A stretch of DNA of 52,539 nt from Burkholderiales bacterium (GCA_947381415.1 CANCVB010000019.1:1-52539), one strand, 5' to 3'. Positions 37,341 through 50,774 are shown, counted from the stretch's first letter. Notes: a model not told the origin generated them from the sequence alone. Made by a program: numbers and translations.

Positions 37341-38320
37341 GCGACTGCCTTTGGGTTTTGGAATACGCGACTGGCCAATATATCCTCTGCACACAAGGTG
37401 CTGAGGTCGTTGGCGGTGAGCACTTTATCGGGTTGCGCAAACAAGCGACTGGCTTGGCGCAATCGCGCTCTTTCCAAGGCATTGCGGATGCTGCGTGCAT
37501 TGGCAAAGTGCGGTTGCTGCATGCGCAGTTGTATGTATTTTTGAAACGCCGCGTGGGCGCCCGAATCCATGCTGTAGTGCTGCTCTGTGAGCATGCGCTC
37601 GGCAATGTGAGACAGTTCCAGCGGCGCGTAATCGGGAAATTCAATGTGATGGGCGATGCGTGAATTCATCCCCGGGTTGGATTGGAAAAACGTGTCCATG
37701 CGGTCTTTGTAGCCGGCCAAAATGACCACCAAATCGTCGCGCTGGTTTTCCATCACCTGAAGCAATATCTCGATGGCCTCTTGGCCATAGTCGCGCTCGT
37801 TCTCAGGGCGGTACAGGTAGTAAGCCTCGTCGATGAACAGCACACCGCCCATGGCTTTTTTCAGCACTTCCTTGGTCTTGGGTGCGGTGTGGCCGATGTA
37901 CTGGCCCACCAAGTCGTCGCGGGTCACCGCCACCAAATGGCCGCTGCGCACATAGCCCAGGTTGTGCAGAATTTGTGCCATGCGCATGGCCACGGTGGTC
38001 TTGCCCGTGCCGGGGTTGCCAGTGAAGCTCATGTGCAAGGAGGGTGCGCTAGATGCCAAGCCCAGGTTGCGCCGCAACCTGTCTATCACCAACAAGGCCG
38101 CAATGTCGCGCATGCGTGTTTTGACAGGCAGCAAGCCCACCAATTCGGCATCCAACTCATCCAAGATCGAGGTGACTTGCGATCCCGCCAGAACCTCACC
38201 CACGGTACGCGCACCCGTGTCATCCAACGCCCCACCCGTGTTCAAGGCACGGGCAGGGGTTTTCTCAACATCTGTTTCAGGTGTTTTGACACCAGGCAAG
38301 TTGTAGGTCGATGTGTTCAT
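37337..38320 (-). CDS. cbbX: CbbX, red-type RuBisCO activase (AAA+)
   Basis: The 327-residue AAA+ protein has Walker A GNPGTGKT (101-108), Walker [12 protein letters not shown] (160-170) and a substrate pore region in the [18 protein letters not shown] segment (near 135-152). It forms a hexamer that pulls the C-terminal tail of red-type RuBisCO large subunit to release inhibitory sugar phosphates. It lies 27 bp after cbbS and overlaps cbbY, as in other form IC operons. Confidence 0.96.
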   Translation of the reverse strand: MNTSTYNLPGVKTPETDVEKTPARALNTGGALDDTGARTVGEVLAGSQVTSILDELDAELVGLLPVKTRMRDIAALLVIDRLRRNLGLASSAPSLHMSFTGNPGTGKTTVAMRMAQILHNLGYVRSGHLVAVTRDDLVGQYIGHTAPKTKEVLKKAMGGVLFIDEAYYLYRPENERDYGQEAIEILLQVMENQRDDLVVILAGYKDRMDTFFQSNPGMNSRIAHHIEFPDYAPLELSHIAERMLTEQHYSMDSGAHAAFQKYIQLRMQQPHFANARSIRNALERARLRQASRLFAQPDKVLTANDLSTLCAEDILASRVFQNPKAVA

Positions 38321-38347
38321 GGCGAGGTCTGAGTCAAGCGAAGCGCA

Positions 38348-38788
38348 TTACTTGGAATAGCGTTGGTTTTCAGGTTTGTCGCTGGCATAACCATGCGTGG
38401 TGTAACGCAGGCTGCGGCCATTCACCTCTTGACGATCCAGGCGGAAGCCGGGTTCGTTGGCAGGGCGGTGCACGATGAAACTCATGGCCACGGACTCGAT
38501 GCCACGGGTGGAGTCAAACGCCATCAAGCGGATGTAATGGTTGGGGAAGGTTTTGCGGCAGTTGTTCACTTCCATCAACACGCCTGCAGGGTCTTGCAGG
38601 TCGAACATGGGCATGCCAAACATGTCCCAGTAAGTGTTGCGTGGGTGCGGGTCGTCGGTGTATTCCACGCTCCATGCGTAGCCTTTGGACAAGCCGTACT
38701 TGATTTGCAGCCCGATTTCAGCGTCGGTGAGTTCAGGCAAAAAGCTGAACTGGCCTTGGGTGATTTTGCCGGTGGGGTTGGTCAACAT
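38348..38788 (-). CDS. cbbS: RuBisCO small subunit, red type
   Basis: The 146-residue protein starts with the family segment [21 protein letters not shown] and includes [14 protein letters not shown]. The C-terminal extension, absent from green-type small subunits ([15 protein letters not shown]), is typical of form IC/ID and forms the central beta-barrel of the holoenzyme. It lies 18 bp after cbbL and before cbbX. Confidence 0.97.
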   Translation of the reverse strand: MLTNPTGKITQGQFSFLPELTDAEIGLQIKYGLSKGYAWSVEYTDDPHPRNTYWDMFGMPMFDLQDPAGVLMEVNNCRKTFPNHYIRLMAFDSTRGIESVAMSFIVHRPANEPGFRLDRQEVNGRSLRYTTHGYASDKPENQRYSK

Positions 38789-38806
38789 GTGATGTGCTCC
38801 TGTGTA

Positions 38807-40362
<1,556 letters not shown>

Positions 40363-40363
40363 A

Positions 40364-41311
40364 TTGAAAAACGCCACTTTCCGCCAATTGCGTGTGTTCA
40401 GTGCGGTTGCACGGCACCTGTCCTTTGCCAAAGCTGCCGAGACTTTGCATGTGTCTGCGCCCGCTGTCACTATGCAAATCAAGGAGTTAGAAGCGGAAGT
40501 GGGCATGCCACTGTTTGAGCGACAGGGCCGAAAAGTGTCTTTAACCACCAGTGGCGAGTACATGCTGGTGTACGCCAGAAAGATGCTGGCCTTGCTCAAA
40601 GACGCCGAAGATGCTGCGGCACGTTTACAGCGCATAGAGACAGGCAAGCTGACCATTGGCATGGTCGACACCACCACCTACTTTATTCCGGCCTTGCTCA
40701 ACAAGTTTTTAAAGGAGCATGAGGGAATCGAGTTGGTGCTGAATGTGGGCAACCGCCGCGAACTGGTGCAATGGTTGCAAAACAGTGAAGTCGATATTGC
40801 CATCATGGGCAGCCCACCCTCTGAAATGCCCACCCGCGCCGAGCCTTTTGCCGCCAATCCCTTGGTGTTTGTGGCCTCTCCCGAGCACCCCTTGGCGGGC
40901 GAGTCAGGTTTGCGCGCAGAAGATTTGCGTCAGCAGTCCTTCATTGTTCGCGAGCCAGGCTCGGGCACGCGCAGTGCCATGGAAGCGTTTTTTTCGCAAG
41001 CGCGCTTTCAACCGCGGTTTTCCATGGAGTTGCAAAGCAATGACGCTATCAAGCAGGCGGTGAAAGCCAATTTGGGTTTGAGTTTTTTGTCCCTGCACAC
41101 CATCGGCTTGGAGTTGCAGACCCGCCAACTGTGCATTTTGGATGTGCGCGGCTCGCCTGTGGTGCGTGCTTGGCATGTGATTCATGCGCTGGCTAAGCTG
41201 CTCTCACCGGCGGCTGAAGCCTTTCGCTACTTTGTGCTGGAACATGCGGAAACCGATTTGGCGGCACAGTTTGGCGAGCTTGGTCGACTCTCGTCTTCGT
41301 CAACAAGTTAA
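40364..41311 (+). CDS. cbbR: CbbR, LysR-type regulator of the cbb operon
   Basis: The 315-residue LysR-type protein has the helix-turn-helix in FRQLRVFSAVARHLSFAKAAETLHVSAPAVTMQIKELE terms (residues about 6-43) and a periplasmic-binding-like effector domain. Its divergent position to cbbL identifies it as CbbR, which responds to metabolites such as RuBP, PEP or NADPH depending on species. The TTG at 40364 is the only start that gives the full domain. It immediately follows the inverted repeat, so autoregulation is likely. Confidence 0.92.
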   Translation: MKNATFRQLRVFSAVARHLSFAKAAETLHVSAPAVTMQIKELEAEVGMPLFERQGRKVSLTTSGEYMLVYARKMLALLKDAEDAAARLQRIETGKLTIGMVDTTTYFIPALLNKFLKEHEGIELVLNVGNRRELVQWLQNSEVDIAIMGSPPSEMPTRAEPFAANPLVFVASPEHPLAGESGLRAEDLRQQSFIVREPGSGTRSAMEAFFSQARFQPRFSMELQSNDAIKQAVKANLGLSFLSLHTIGLELQTRQLCILDVRGSPVVRAWHVIHALAKLLSPAAEAFRYFVLEHAETDLAAQFGELGRLSSSSTS

Positions 41312-41328
41312 GGAGGGGGAAACCTCGT

Positions 41329-41404
41329 TGGTGCGGCTGGCGGGGATCGAACCCACGACCCTTGGCTTCGGAGGCCAATACTCTATCCACTGAGCTACAG
41401 CCGC
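41329..41404 (-). tRNA. tRNA-Arg (anticodon CCG)
   Basis: A full cloverleaf can be drawn on the minus strand: acceptor GCGGCTG/CAGCCGC, D-arm with GTAGCTCAGTGGATAGAG, anticodon stem TTGGC/GCCAA around CTCCGAA (anticodon CCG) and T-arm with GGTTCGATCC. Discriminator A and CCA are encoded. The 76-nt gene lies between cbbR and the cytochrome gene, antisense to both. Confidence 0.96.
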
Positions 41405-41461
41405 ATGCAGACTATTGTAGGTGGCGTGTCTGTGTCAGTCTCTTGTAGGGTGTGCGCTGGC

Positions 41462-41467
41462 TATAAT
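41462..41467 (+). promoter_or_regulatory. TATAAT box upstream of the cytochrome c gene
   Basis: A consensus TATAAT lies 34 bp before the cytochrome c ATG. No good -35 box is seen at the right spacing, so the promoter may depend on an activator or be weak. Confidence 0.4.
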
Positions 41468-41501
41468 TTCCTTTTGATTTGACCCTCTACAGAAAGTCTT
41501 T

Positions 41502-42002
41502 ATGAGCGACACCCACGAAGAAGCACATACCGGCCCCATCAAAACACCCAAGGCATTTGCTTGGCTGGTTTTTTTGTCCTTTGTGGGCCCCGTTTTCATC
41601 ATCATCGCTTTGGTGAATTTCGTCGTCTCTGGTAACAAACCTGCTGCTGGCGCCACCAACCAAGCCGAGTCCGTGGCTGCGCGCATCGAAAAAGTGGGTG
41701 CCGTGCAGGTCAAAGATGCCAACCGCCCCCTCAAGACGGGTGAAGAGGTTTTCAAAGCCCAGTGCTCCGCTTGTCATGCGGCCGGTTTGGCTGGTTCACC
41801 CAAGTTTGGCGACACTGCGGCTTGGGCGCCACGCATCAAATCTGGCTATGAGGCTTTGCTCAATTCCGCGCTCAAGGGTAAAAATGCCATGGGTGCACAA
41901 GGCGGTGGCGACCACAGCGACATTGAAATCGGTCGCGCCGTGGTGTACATGGCCAACGCAGGCGGTGCCAAGTTCGCTGAGCCTGCTGCGCCCAAGAACT
42001 GA
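41502..42002 (+). CDS. Membrane-anchored class I cytochrome c (c5-like)
   Basis: The 166-residue protein has an N-terminal membrane anchor (about 20-42), a linker and one heme-binding site C88-S-A-C91-H92; M130 in KNAMGAQGGG is the likely axial ligand. It is related to cytochrome c5 / CycB-type electron carriers to terminal oxidases. It is monocistronic, between tRNA-Arg and the terminator at 42022-42047. Confidence 0.9.
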   Translation: MSDTHEEAHTGPIKTPKAFAWLVFLSFVGPVFIIIALVNFVVSGNKPAAGATNQAESVAARIEKVGAVQVKDANRPLKTGEEVFKAQCSACHAAGLAGSPKFGDTAAWAPRIKSGYEALLNSALKGKNAMGAQGGGDHSDIEIGRAVVYMANAGGAKFAEPAAPKN

Positions 42003-42015
42003 GCTGTCAGTGCTG

Positions 42016-42564
42016 TCAACAAACCGGCTTGTCAGCCGGTTTTTTTTCGCCATTGGCAGGACTGCGCACATAGCCGTAGGTCTGGGGCAACTGTTCTGAC
42101 ACCACCACTTGGGGTGTGGGCCAGCGCTTGTCTTCTATGGCTTTGGCGGCGTGCCATATGTCCATGGAGTGAACCAGCCCCAATCCCATGGAGGTCAGCG
42201 CGTACAAACGGCCGTTTTCATCCAACAAGGTGTCTGTGAGTGCCACGGTTTGTTGCGCATGGGTCAGCGCGCCATCGTCTTGAACACGCCAAACAAATGG
42301 CGTGGACTGCAACTCCACATACACACGCTGGGGCCCATTTTGAAAATACCAACGACCTGAGTCGTCCACACCGTAATTGCGCTCGATAAAGGCAATCAGT
42401 TGGGTATGCACCAGCTTGCTGCCCTTGGCACGGGCAAAGTCACCCTGGGCTTGAACAGCATCGTCGCGCATATACCAGTCACCCCTGTCGTCCAAACCCA
42501 GCCAGCCGTAGCAATCAGGCACCTGCGGCCACTTCGCCATGGCTTGTTTAACGATGTCATCCAT
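42016..42564 (-). CDS. Conserved protein of unknown function (Trp/Tyr-rich)
   Basis: The 182-residue protein has no signal peptide or membrane helix. It shows repeated aromatic motifs such as YGWLGLDDRGDWYMRDDA and DDSGRWYFQNGPQRVYVEL, which look like two copies of a small beta unit (D..G.W(Y).). I do not recognise a named family; similar proteins occur in Burkholderiales. Its last codons lie inside the convergent terminator of the cytochrome gene. It is the last gene after the atp operon, 22 bp after the NTF2-like gene. Confidence 0.7.
   Translation of the reverse strand: MDDIVKQAMAKWPQVPDCYGWLGLDDRGDWYMRDDAVQAQGDFARAKGSKLVHTQLIAFIERNYGVDDSGRWYFQNGPQRVYVELQSTPFVWRVQDDGALTHAQQTVALTDTLLDENGRLYALTSMGLGLVHSMDIWHAAKAIEDKRWPTPQVVVSEQLPQTYGYVRSPANGEKKPADKPVC
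42022..42047. terminator. Rho-independent terminator of the cytochrome c gene
   Basis: An 8-bp stem (42022-42029 with 42034-42041), loop TGTC and a run of eight T (42040-42047) follow the cytochrome gene. The same hairpin overlaps the last codons of the convergent minus-strand gene, so it may end both transcripts. Confidence 0.9.
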
Positions 42565-42586
42565 TGGCTGTCATGCTGGCCCGCTT

Positions 42587-43036
42587 TCAGTGAAGAATGG
42601 TGGGCGTGTCGATGTCGCTGTGAATTTCTGGTGGCGTGCCTGGACTGGCATGGTGGGCGACCATGCGCCAACCTTCTGCCGTACGCATATACACATTGGT
42701 GGTGGTGACAAACGCTATTTGCGCGCCTTCTGGCGTCATCACCTCAACCCGCTCTATGAGGTTGTGCACCGCGCTGGTGATGGTCTCTAATTTGTGCAGT
42801 CTTTCGGGAAATGCGCGTATGGTGCCGTGCCCAAACATGGTTTCGAAGGAATGGCGAATGGCCACCGCGCCGAGTAAACGCGGTCCCCCTGGGTGCACAC
42901 ACACAATGTCTTCTTCATTGGCCCAGCAAGCCATGAGGCGTTCAATATCGCCCGTCTGCAAGGCTTCGTAGAACGTGGCCTCCACATCATCAGCGGACCC
43001 GCCAACGGTGGCTGCGCGCAGATGGGGCTTGGACAA
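42587..43036 (-). CDS. SnoaL/NTF2-like domain protein
   Basis: The 149-residue protein matches the SnoaL-like/DUF4440 NTF2 fold: VEATFYEALQTGDIERLMACW, VHPGGPRLLGAVAIRHSF, and a C-terminal strand with GWRMVAHHAS. Such proteins are small enzymes or ligand binders, with no function assignable here. The start (TTG 43036) is 3 bp after the atpC stop, without a clear ribosome binding site, suggesting reinitiation on the atp message; a later start is possible. Confidence 0.75.
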   Translation of the reverse strand: MSKPHLRAATVGGSADDVEATFYEALQTGDIERLMACWANEEDIVCVHPGGPRLLGAVAIRHSFETMFGHGTIRAFPERLHKLETITSAVHNLIERVEVMTPEGAQIAFVTTTNVYMRTAEGWRMVAHHASPGTPPEIHSDIDTPTILH

Positions 43037-43039
43037 GGT

Positions 43040-43456
43040 TTAGTGTTTGCTGCGGTACTTGCGCAACGCGGCAAGCTGAGCAGCCATCACCGTCAACTCG
43101 GCTTGCGCGGCAGCCATGTCGACTTGGGTTTTCGCGTTTTGCAAATGTTCTTGTGCCGCTTGTTTGGCGGCATTGGCCCGCTCTTCATCCAAGTCTTTGC
43201 CACGCACAGCTGTGTCGGACAAGACGGTTACCGAGTCGGGCTGAACTTCCAAAATGCCGCCCGCGACAAACACGAACTCTTCTTCGCCGTCGGGTTTTTG
43301 TATGCGCACAGAACCGGCTTTGATGCGCGAGATCAAAGGGGTGTGGCGCGGGTAAATGCCTAACTCGCCGACCTCACCCGGCAGCGCCACGAAAGTGGCT
43401 TCGCCAGAGTAAATCAGCTCTTCTGCACTGACCACATCAACATGGATGGTGTTCAT
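43040..43456 (-). CDS. atpC: ATP synthase epsilon subunit
   Basis: The 138-residue subunit has the N-terminal beta-sandwich ([35 protein letters not shown]) and a C-terminal helical hairpin that couples and inhibits F1. Last gene of the canonical atp set, 28 bp after atpD. No terminator follows; the next frame starts almost at once. Confidence 0.96.
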   Translation of the reverse strand: MNTIHVDVVSAEELIYSGEATFVALPGEVGELGIYPRHTPLISRIKAGSVRIQKPDGEEEFVFVAGGILEVQPDSVTVLSDTAVRGKDLDEERANAAKQAAQEHLQNAKTQVDMAAAQAELTVMAAQLAALRKYRSKH

Positions 43457-43484
43457 CTGAATTCCTTATCGGACACGTTGCTGA

Positions 43485-44933
<1,449 letters not shown>

Positions 44934-45809
44934 TTACACCGCTGCCGCACCGGCCACGATTTCGGACAATTCCTTCGTGATCGCTGCTTGACGGGTTTTG
45001 TTGTAAATGAGTTTGAGTTCGCCAATCACACTGCCGGCGTTGTCGGTGGCGGCCTTCATGGCCACCATGCGTGCAGATTGCTCTGAAGCCATGTTTTCAG
45101 CCACCGCCTGGTAGACCAAGGACTCAATGTAGAGTTCCAACAAGTCATCAATGACGGCGGGGGCATCGGGCTCGTACAAATAGTCCCATGCATAGCTGCC
45201 AGCAGCCTTGGTTTCTTCGCGCATCTTGTCATTCGACAAGGGCAGCAATTGCTCAATCACAGCCTCTTGTTTCATGGTGTTGATGAACTTGGTGTAACAG
45301 ATATACACCGCATCCAACTGACCTTCGGTGTAGGCATCCAACATGACCTTGACAGGACCAATCAAGGTTTCAATGTGTGGCGTGTCTCCCATTTGGGTGA
45401 GCTGTGCGAGCACCTTCACGCCTGCACGGTTGAGAAAACCCAGACCCTTGTTGCCGATCGCCACGGTTTGGGCTGTTTTGCCAGCGGCTTGCAGTTCTTT
45501 GAGCTTGCTCATCAAGGCACGCAAGACATTGGTGTTCATGCCGCCGCACAAGCCTTTGTCGGTGGTCACCACGATGAAGCCGGTGGATGTCGCCGGGTGA
45601 ATCTTCATAAAGGGATGCACATACTCAGGGTTGGCTTGACCCAAATGGGTGGCGATGTTGCGCACTTTTTCGCTGTAAGGGCGAGCTGCACGCATGCGGT
45701 CTTGCGCCTTACGCATTTTGGACGCAGCCACCATTTCCATGGCCTTGGTGATCTTCTTGGTGTTTTCCACCGATTTGATCTTGCCGCGTATTTCCTTGCC
45801 GACTGCCAT
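44934..45809 (-). CDS. atpG: ATP synthase gamma subunit
   Basis: The 291-residue central stalk subunit starts [24 protein letters not shown], the conserved N-terminal helix, and ends with the matching C-terminal helix ([16 protein letters not shown]). The open frame further upstream is not part of the protein. Between atpA (25 bp) and atpD. Confidence 0.97.
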   Translation of the reverse strand: MAVGKEIRGKIKSVENTKKITKAMEMVAASKMRKAQDRMRAARPYSEKVRNIATHLGQANPEYVHPFMKIHPATSTGFIVVTTDKGLCGGMNTNVLRALMSKLKELQAAGKTAQTVAIGNKGLGFLNRAGVKVLAQLTQMGDTPHIETLIGPVKVMLDAYTEGQLDAVYICYTKFINTMKQEAVIEQLLPLSNDKMREETKAAGSYAWDYLYEPDAPAVIDDLLELYIESLVYQAVAENMASEQSARMVAMKAATDNAGSVIGELKLIYNKTRQAAITKELSEIVAGAAAV

Positions 45810-45834
45810 GAAGGGCTCCTTGCTGCTTGATGGC

Positions 45835-47388
45835 TTAGACGAACGATTTCTTGAACGCTTCGATGGCAGTGACCAACTCGGCCTCTGCATCTTTGTCCAT
45901 GGCTTTGGCGGCCTCGAGCTTGGCCAACAAGGCAGCGTTTTTCGATTTCAAATGCTGGTGCAAACCGAATTCGAAATGCAACACCTGCTTGACCTCGATG
46001 TCGTCCAAAAAGCCTTTGTTGGCGGCATACAAAGTCGCCGCCATCAAGCTGATAGACAAGGGGCTGTACTGGGCTTGCTTGAGCAATTCAGTCACGCGGG
46101 CACCGCGGTCGAGCTGCTTGCGGGTGGCTTCGTCCAGGTCGGAGGCGAACTGCGCAAAAGCAGCGAGTTCGCGGTACTGCGCCAAGTCGGTACGGATACC
46201 ACCAGAGAGGTTTTTCACCAATTTGGTTTGCGCGGCACCACCCACGCGGGAGACTGAAATACCCGCGTTAATGGCTGGACGGATACCGGCGTTGAACAAG
46301 GAGGTTTCCAAGAAGATTTGGCCGTCGGTGATGGAAATCACGTTGGTGGGCACGAAAGCCGACACGTCACCCGCTTGGGTTTCGATGATGGGCAGCGCTG
46401 TGAGTGAACCGGTTTTGCCTTTGACTTCACCTTTGGTGAAAGCTTCCACATAGTCGGCATTCACGCGGGCGGCACGCTCGAGCAAACGGCTGTGCAAATA
46501 GAACACGTCGCCAGGGTAGGCTTCGCGGCCTGGGGGACGGCGCAACAGCAAAGACACTTGGCGGTAAGCCACGGCTTGTTTGGACAAATCGTCATACACG
46601 ATCAAGGCGTCTTGGCCACGGTCGCGGAAGTATTCGCCCATGGTGCAGCCCGAGTAGGCCGACACGTATTGCATGGCGGCTGACTCAGAAGCGGATGCGG
46701 CCACCACGATGGTGTAGTCCATGGCGCCGGCTTGCTCGAGTGAGCGCACCACGTTTTTGATCGATGAGGCTTTCTGACCAATAGCCACATAGATACAGGT
46801 CATGTTCTGACCTTTTTGGTTGATGATGGCGTCAATGGCCACGGCGGTTTTACCGGTCTGACGGTCACCAATGATCAACTCACGCTGACCACGGCCAATC
46901 GGCACCATGGAGTCGATGGACTTCAGGCCGGTTTGCATGGGCTGGTCGACCGACTTACGTGCGATCACGCCGGGGGCGACTTTTTCGATCACGTCGGTCA
47001 TTTTGGCGTTGATCGGGCCTTTGCCGTCGATCGGTTGACCCAAGGCGTTGACCACGCGGCCAATCAGCTCAGGGCCCACGGGAACTTCCAGAATACGGCC
47101 TGTGCACTTGACAGTGTCGCCTTCCGAGATGTGCTCGTATTCACCCAAGATCACGGCGCCAACCGAGTCACGCTCGAGGTTCAACGCCAGACCGAATGTG
47201 GGCACGCCTTCAGCGGTTGCTGGGAATTCCAACATCTCGCCTTGCATCACGTCCGACAGGCCGTGCACGCGCACGATACCGTCAGTCACAGACACCACGG
47301 TGCCTTGATTGCGGATGTCTGCATCGGCAGACAAGCCTTGAATTCGGCTCTTGATCAGCTCAGAAATTTCTGCGGGATTGAGTTGCAT
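45835..47388 (-). CDS. atpA: ATP synthase alpha subunit
   Basis: The 517-residue non-catalytic nucleotide-binding subunit has the N-terminal part with [13 protein letters not shown], the P-loop GDRQTGKT and the conserved Arg region GRVSRVG-like segment ([10 protein letters not shown]). Length and order are normal. Between atpH (44 bp) and atpG. Confidence 0.98.
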   Translation of the reverse strand: MQLNPAEISELIKSRIQGLSADADIRNQGTVVSVTDGIVRVHGLSDVMQGEMLEFPATAEGVPTFGLALNLERDSVGAVILGEYEHISEGDTVKCTGRILEVPVGPELIGRVVNALGQPIDGKGPINAKMTDVIEKVAPGVIARKSVDQPMQTGLKSIDSMVPIGRGQRELIIGDRQTGKTAVAIDAIINQKGQNMTCIYVAIGQKASSIKNVVRSLEQAGAMDYTIVVAASASESAAMQYVSAYSGCTMGEYFRDRGQDALIVYDDLSKQAVAYRQVSLLLRRPPGREAYPGDVFYLHSRLLERAARVNADYVEAFTKGEVKGKTGSLTALPIIETQAGDVSAFVPTNVISITDGQIFLETSLFNAGIRPAINAGISVSRVGGAAQTKLVKNLSGGIRTDLAQYRELAAFAQFASDLDEATRKQLDRGARVTELLKQAQYSPLSISLMAATLYAANKGFLDDIEVKQVLHFEFGLHQHLKSKNAALLAKLEAAKAMDKDAEAELVTAIEAFKKSFV

Positions 47389-47432
47389 GACTCTTTCCTT
47401 CTTTCTTTAAATAGGTCCGGTCCCTTGCCGCC

Positions 47433-47963
47433 TTAAGCGGTAAGAGCCGCTTTCATTTGTTCCAGACGGGCCTTGACGGAAGTGTCGAGCACCTCATCAC
47501 CCACGACCACACGAATGCCACCAATGAGTGACGCATCGATCTCAACACGCAGGTTGAGTTTGCGGGCAAAGCGTTTTTCAAGCGTTGTGGACAGATCGGC
47601 CAATGCAGTTGCATCGATCGCAAAGGCGCTGAAGACGGTGGCGTCCGCAGTGCCGCTCTGTGCATTTTTCAGGGCACGGAATTGCTTGGCAATTTCGGGC
47701 ACTGCAACAAGTCGGCGATTCTCAATCGCCAGTCGCAAGAAGTTTTTTCCGGCCTCTGGCAAAGCGGTTTTCACCACACCAGAGATCAGCTCAAACAACT
47801 GCGCATCGGACACCTTGGGACTGTCGGAAAACTCGAGCAATTGCGCATTCTGCGCAATTGCGGCGAGCTCTTCCAGCCAGGATGCTGTGCCTGCGAGGTC
47901 TGCGGCCTGGGCTTTGTAAAGCGCTTCGGCGTAAGGACGGGCGATGGTTGCAAGTTCGGCCAT
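47433..47963 (-). CDS. atpH: ATP synthase delta subunit
   Basis: The 176-residue peripheral-stalk subunit starts [23 protein letters not shown], the typical N-terminal domain, and ends in the [21 protein letters not shown] segment. It joins F1 alpha to the b subunits. 20 bp after atpF. Confidence 0.96.
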   Translation of the reverse strand: MAELATIARPYAEALYKAQAADLAGTASWLEELAAIAQNAQLLEFSDSPKVSDAQLFELISGVVKTALPEAGKNFLRLAIENRRLVAVPEIAKQFRALKNAQSGTADATVFSAFAIDATALADLSTTLEKRFARKLNLRVEIDASLIGGIRVVVGDEVLDTSVKARLEQMKAALTA

Positions 47964-47983
47964 GGTCTTCTCTGGCGATGTGA

Positions 47984-48454
47984 TTACAGCTCGGTCTTCA
48001 GACGGCTCAAGAGGTCTGCGTGAACGCCGGCATTGACTTCCTTGCGGAGAATCTGTTCGGCGCCTTTGACAGCCAAGACCGCGACTTGCTCACGCAATTG
48101 CTCACGGGCTTTGACCACTTGCTGTTCGGCTTCCACCTTGGCAGCAGCGATGATCTTGTTACCTTCTTCAGTGGCACGTGCTTTGGCATCCTCAATGAGG
48201 GTCTGAGCACGTCGTTCGGCGTCTGCCAAACGTGTGGCCGTTTCAGCGCGCGATTGGCTCAATTCGACTTCAACACGATGGTAGGCAGTGGCGAGTTCGG
48301 ATTTGGCTTTGTCTGCTGCTGCAAGGCCGCCGGCGATTTTGTGTGCGCGTTCGTCCAGTGCGTTGGCAATGGGCGGCCACACGAATTTCATCGTGAACCA
48401 CACCAGAATTGCAAAAACGACGGCCTGGAAAAACAGGGTTGCATTGATACTCAC
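47984..48454 (-). CDS. atpF: ATP synthase b subunit
   Basis: The 156-residue subunit has one N-terminal membrane helix (about 5-25) and a long, charged, Ala-rich helix that dimerises to form the peripheral stalk. Length equals E. coli b (156). Between atpE (31 bp) and atpH. Confidence 0.96.
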   Translation of the reverse strand: MSINATLFFQAVVFAILVWFTMKFVWPPIANALDERAHKIAGGLAAADKAKSELATAYHRVEVELSQSRAETATRLADAERRAQTLIEDAKARATEEGNKIIAAAKVEAEQQVVKAREQLREQVAVLAVKGAEQILRKEVNAGVHADLLSRLKTEL

Positions 48455-48485
48455 GGCAACACCTTTCTTTTGGTTGTTGCAGGAA

Positions 48486-48782
<297 letters not shown>

Positions 48783-49628
48783 TCAGTGCGCGTCGTGCGC
48801 TTGACCGATGTAGACCAAGGTCAACATCATGAAAATAAAGGCTTGCAATGCGACGATCATGATGTGAAACACAGCCCAGATAGAGCCGGCAATCACATGA
48901 CCGATAGGCAACAAAATACCCGTCAAGGACATGGCAGCGGTGCCGCCCATCAGGGCGATCAACATGAAAATCAACTCGCCTGCATACATGTTGCCGAAGA
49001 GTCGCATGCCGTGCGAAACAGTCTTGGCCACAAATTCAATCATCTGAAAGACAAAGTTGAAGGGCCACAAGATAGGGTGCGCGCCGAAGGGGGCTGTGGT
49101 GAGTTCATGGAACCAGCCGCCAATGCCTTTGATTTTGATGTTGTAGAAAACGCAGATTAACAACACCGAAGTAGACATGCCCAAAGTGCTCGACAAGTCG
49201 GCGGTAGGCACCACGCGGAAATAATGGATGCTGTGGTCCAAGCCCGTCCACTCAAACACTTTGTGGAACAAGTCCACAGGCAAAAAGTCCATGGAGTTGA
49301 GCAGGAAAATCCAAACAAACACCGTCAGGGCCAATGGAGAAACCAGCTTGCGACTCTCGGCGTTGTGCACGATGCCCTTGGCTTGGTTGTCCACCATTTC
49401 GACCAGAATCTCGACCGCCGCCTGAAACCGACCGGGCACGCCCGAGGTCACATTGCGCGCCGCTTTCCAGAGCAACAAGCTACCGACCACACCCAACAGG
49501 AGCGACCAGAACATAGAGTCCAGGTTGAAGACCGAAAAATCGATGACACCCGCCATCGGCTTGTTTTGCAAATGGGTAAGGTGGTGACCAATGTAGGCAC
49601 CAGCGCTAGGAGCAGTTTCAGCTGACAT
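48783..49628 (-). CDS. atpB: ATP synthase a subunit
   Basis: The 281-residue membrane subunit has the helix with the essential Arg in MRLFGNMYAGELIF and the QAFIFMMLTLVYIG C-terminal helix with its conserved polar residues. It forms the proton half-channels. Its start overlaps the end of atpI by 11 bp. Confidence 0.96.
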   Translation of the reverse strand: MSAETAPSAGAYIGHHLTHLQNKPMAGVIDFSVFNLDSMFWSLLLGVVGSLLLWKAARNVTSGVPGRFQAAVEILVEMVDNQAKGIVHNAESRKLVSPLALTVFVWIFLLNSMDFLPVDLFHKVFEWTGLDHSIHYFRVVPTADLSSTLGMSTSVLLICVFYNIKIKGIGGWFHELTTAPFGAHPILWPFNFVFQMIEFVAKTVSHGMRLFGNMYAGELIFMLIALMGGTAAMSLTGILLPIGHVIAGSIWAVFHIMIVALQAFIFMMLTLVYIGQAHDAH

Positions 49629-50127
49629 TCGTTTGCTCTGATTTGAAATTGACTTTTGAATAAAACAAGGAGCGCGCGCCCAATGCCATCCAATAAACCT
49701 TCATTGTTAAAACCAGACCCACCAACATGGCAGGCCAACTGACTTGCGGGACCACCCTTGGCGCCACGATAAGCATCGCCAAGGTCAGTCCAATTTTGAC
49801 GATCTCCCACAACAGGAAACCCATTACAGACGCCCCCACACTGGCGGAGGTCACCGGACTGGTCATTCCCCTGGCAAACAATGCCGCTGGCACTGTCACT
49901 GCCAAGGCGCCGTAACCGGCTGACCAGGCCACATTCCATTTCGAAGTGAACAACCCTGCAAGCAAGGCCACCACAACACCCATCAGGACTTGCGCTGCCA
50001 CCACTCTCCACACGGAGAGCAAGGGCAATTTTTGCCTGAGCAACTGGGCCTCTTGCGAGGTCAGCGGCTGAAATGACTCAGCGTCTTGTGAATCTTCAGG
50101 CTCGGTCTGGGTCACGATTGTCATCAT
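49618..50127 (-). CDS. atpI: ATP synthase subunit I
   Basis: The 169-residue protein has four predicted membrane helices after a polar N-terminus; AtpI-type proteins assist c-ring assembly. First gene of the atp operon, about 53 bp downstream of the predicted promoter at 50180-50209. The start is one of two tandem ATGs (50127 or 50124). Confidence 0.85.
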   Translation of the reverse strand: MMTIVTQTEPEDSQDAESFQPLTSQEAQLLRQKLPLLSVWRVVAAQVLMGVVVALLAGLFTSKWNVAWSAGYGALAVTVPAALFARGMTSPVTSASVGASVMGFLLWEIVKIGLTLAMLIVAPRVVPQVSWPAMLVGLVLTMKVYWMALGARSLFYSKVNFKSEQTNVS

Positions 50128-50179
50128 GTTCAATTACACCCAGTTTACAAACCCGACACATTCAACACCAAAGCCCACG

Positions 50180-50209
50180 AGTATAAGGGATAACCCAAAC
50201 GACTGACAA
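50180..50209 (-). promoter_or_regulatory. Predicted sigma-70 promoter of the atp operon
   Basis: On the minus strand TTGTCA (50204-50209) and TATACT (50180-50185) are 18 bp apart, upstream of atpI in the 182-bp gap shared with divergent copD-like. No other feature was recognised in this gap. Confidence 0.6.
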
Positions 50210-50309
50210 GCCCCTTTGGTTCCATGCACCACTTTGGCCTTGTGATTTGGCTGTACGGCACAATCTAGGGGGCTGATATGGCCCGCTCACCCTGAATAAG
50301 AGAACCTCT

Positions 50310-50756
50310 ATGTATGAAGTGACCAAATTTTTCCATTTGGCGGCCGGCTTGATCTGGCTGGGGGGCATGACCACGCTGCTTTGGGCGGTTCGCCCCACCG
50401 CTGCTGCCCTGCTGGAACCCCCGGTGCGCATTCCTTTAATGACCGGTGTTTTGGCAAGGTTTTTTGGTTTGGTGGCCGTGTGTGTTGCCCTGCTCTTGGT
50501 AACCGGCGGCCTGATGTTTGCAGGTGTTGACATGAAAGTGGCCCCCGTGGGCTGGCACGCCATGCTGGGCCTGGGACTGTTGATGTGCGTGATTTTTGGT
50601 CATTTGTACTTTGTGCCTTTTCGCCGCTTGCAGCGCGCCAGTGCGCTGAGCGATTGGCCTGCGGCAGCCAAACAATTGGCTCAAATTCACATTTTGGTTG
50701 TCACTAATTTTGGTTTAGGCTGGCTGGCCGTGGCCGCCGTTGTCATCTGGCGATAA
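50310..50756 (+). CDS. CopD-family membrane protein
   Basis: The 148-residue protein has four hydrophobic helices (about 7-27, 50-70, 80-100, 125-146) with an N-terminal KFFHLAAGLIWLGGMTTL, a motif of the CopD superfamily, whose His may bind copper or heme. The length is about that of the stand-alone CopD domain. Whether it moves copper is not shown. It is divergent from the atp operon and is followed by ybeD after 18 bp. Confidence 0.75.
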   Translation: MYEVTKFFHLAAGLIWLGGMTTLLWAVRPTAAALLEPPVRIPLMTGVLARFFGLVAVCVALLLVTGGLMFAGVDMKVAPVGWHAMLGLGLLMCVIFGHLYFVPFRRLQRASALSDWPAAAKQLAQIHILVVTNFGLGWLAVAAVVIWR

Positions 50757-50774
50757 CTTTTATTTGTCAACGCC

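Noticed and set aside
41329..41404. tRNA-Arg as a phage or island attachment site
   Set aside because: No integrase, no partial copy of the tRNA 3' end was seen nearby and the neighbours are cbbR and a cytochrome gene.
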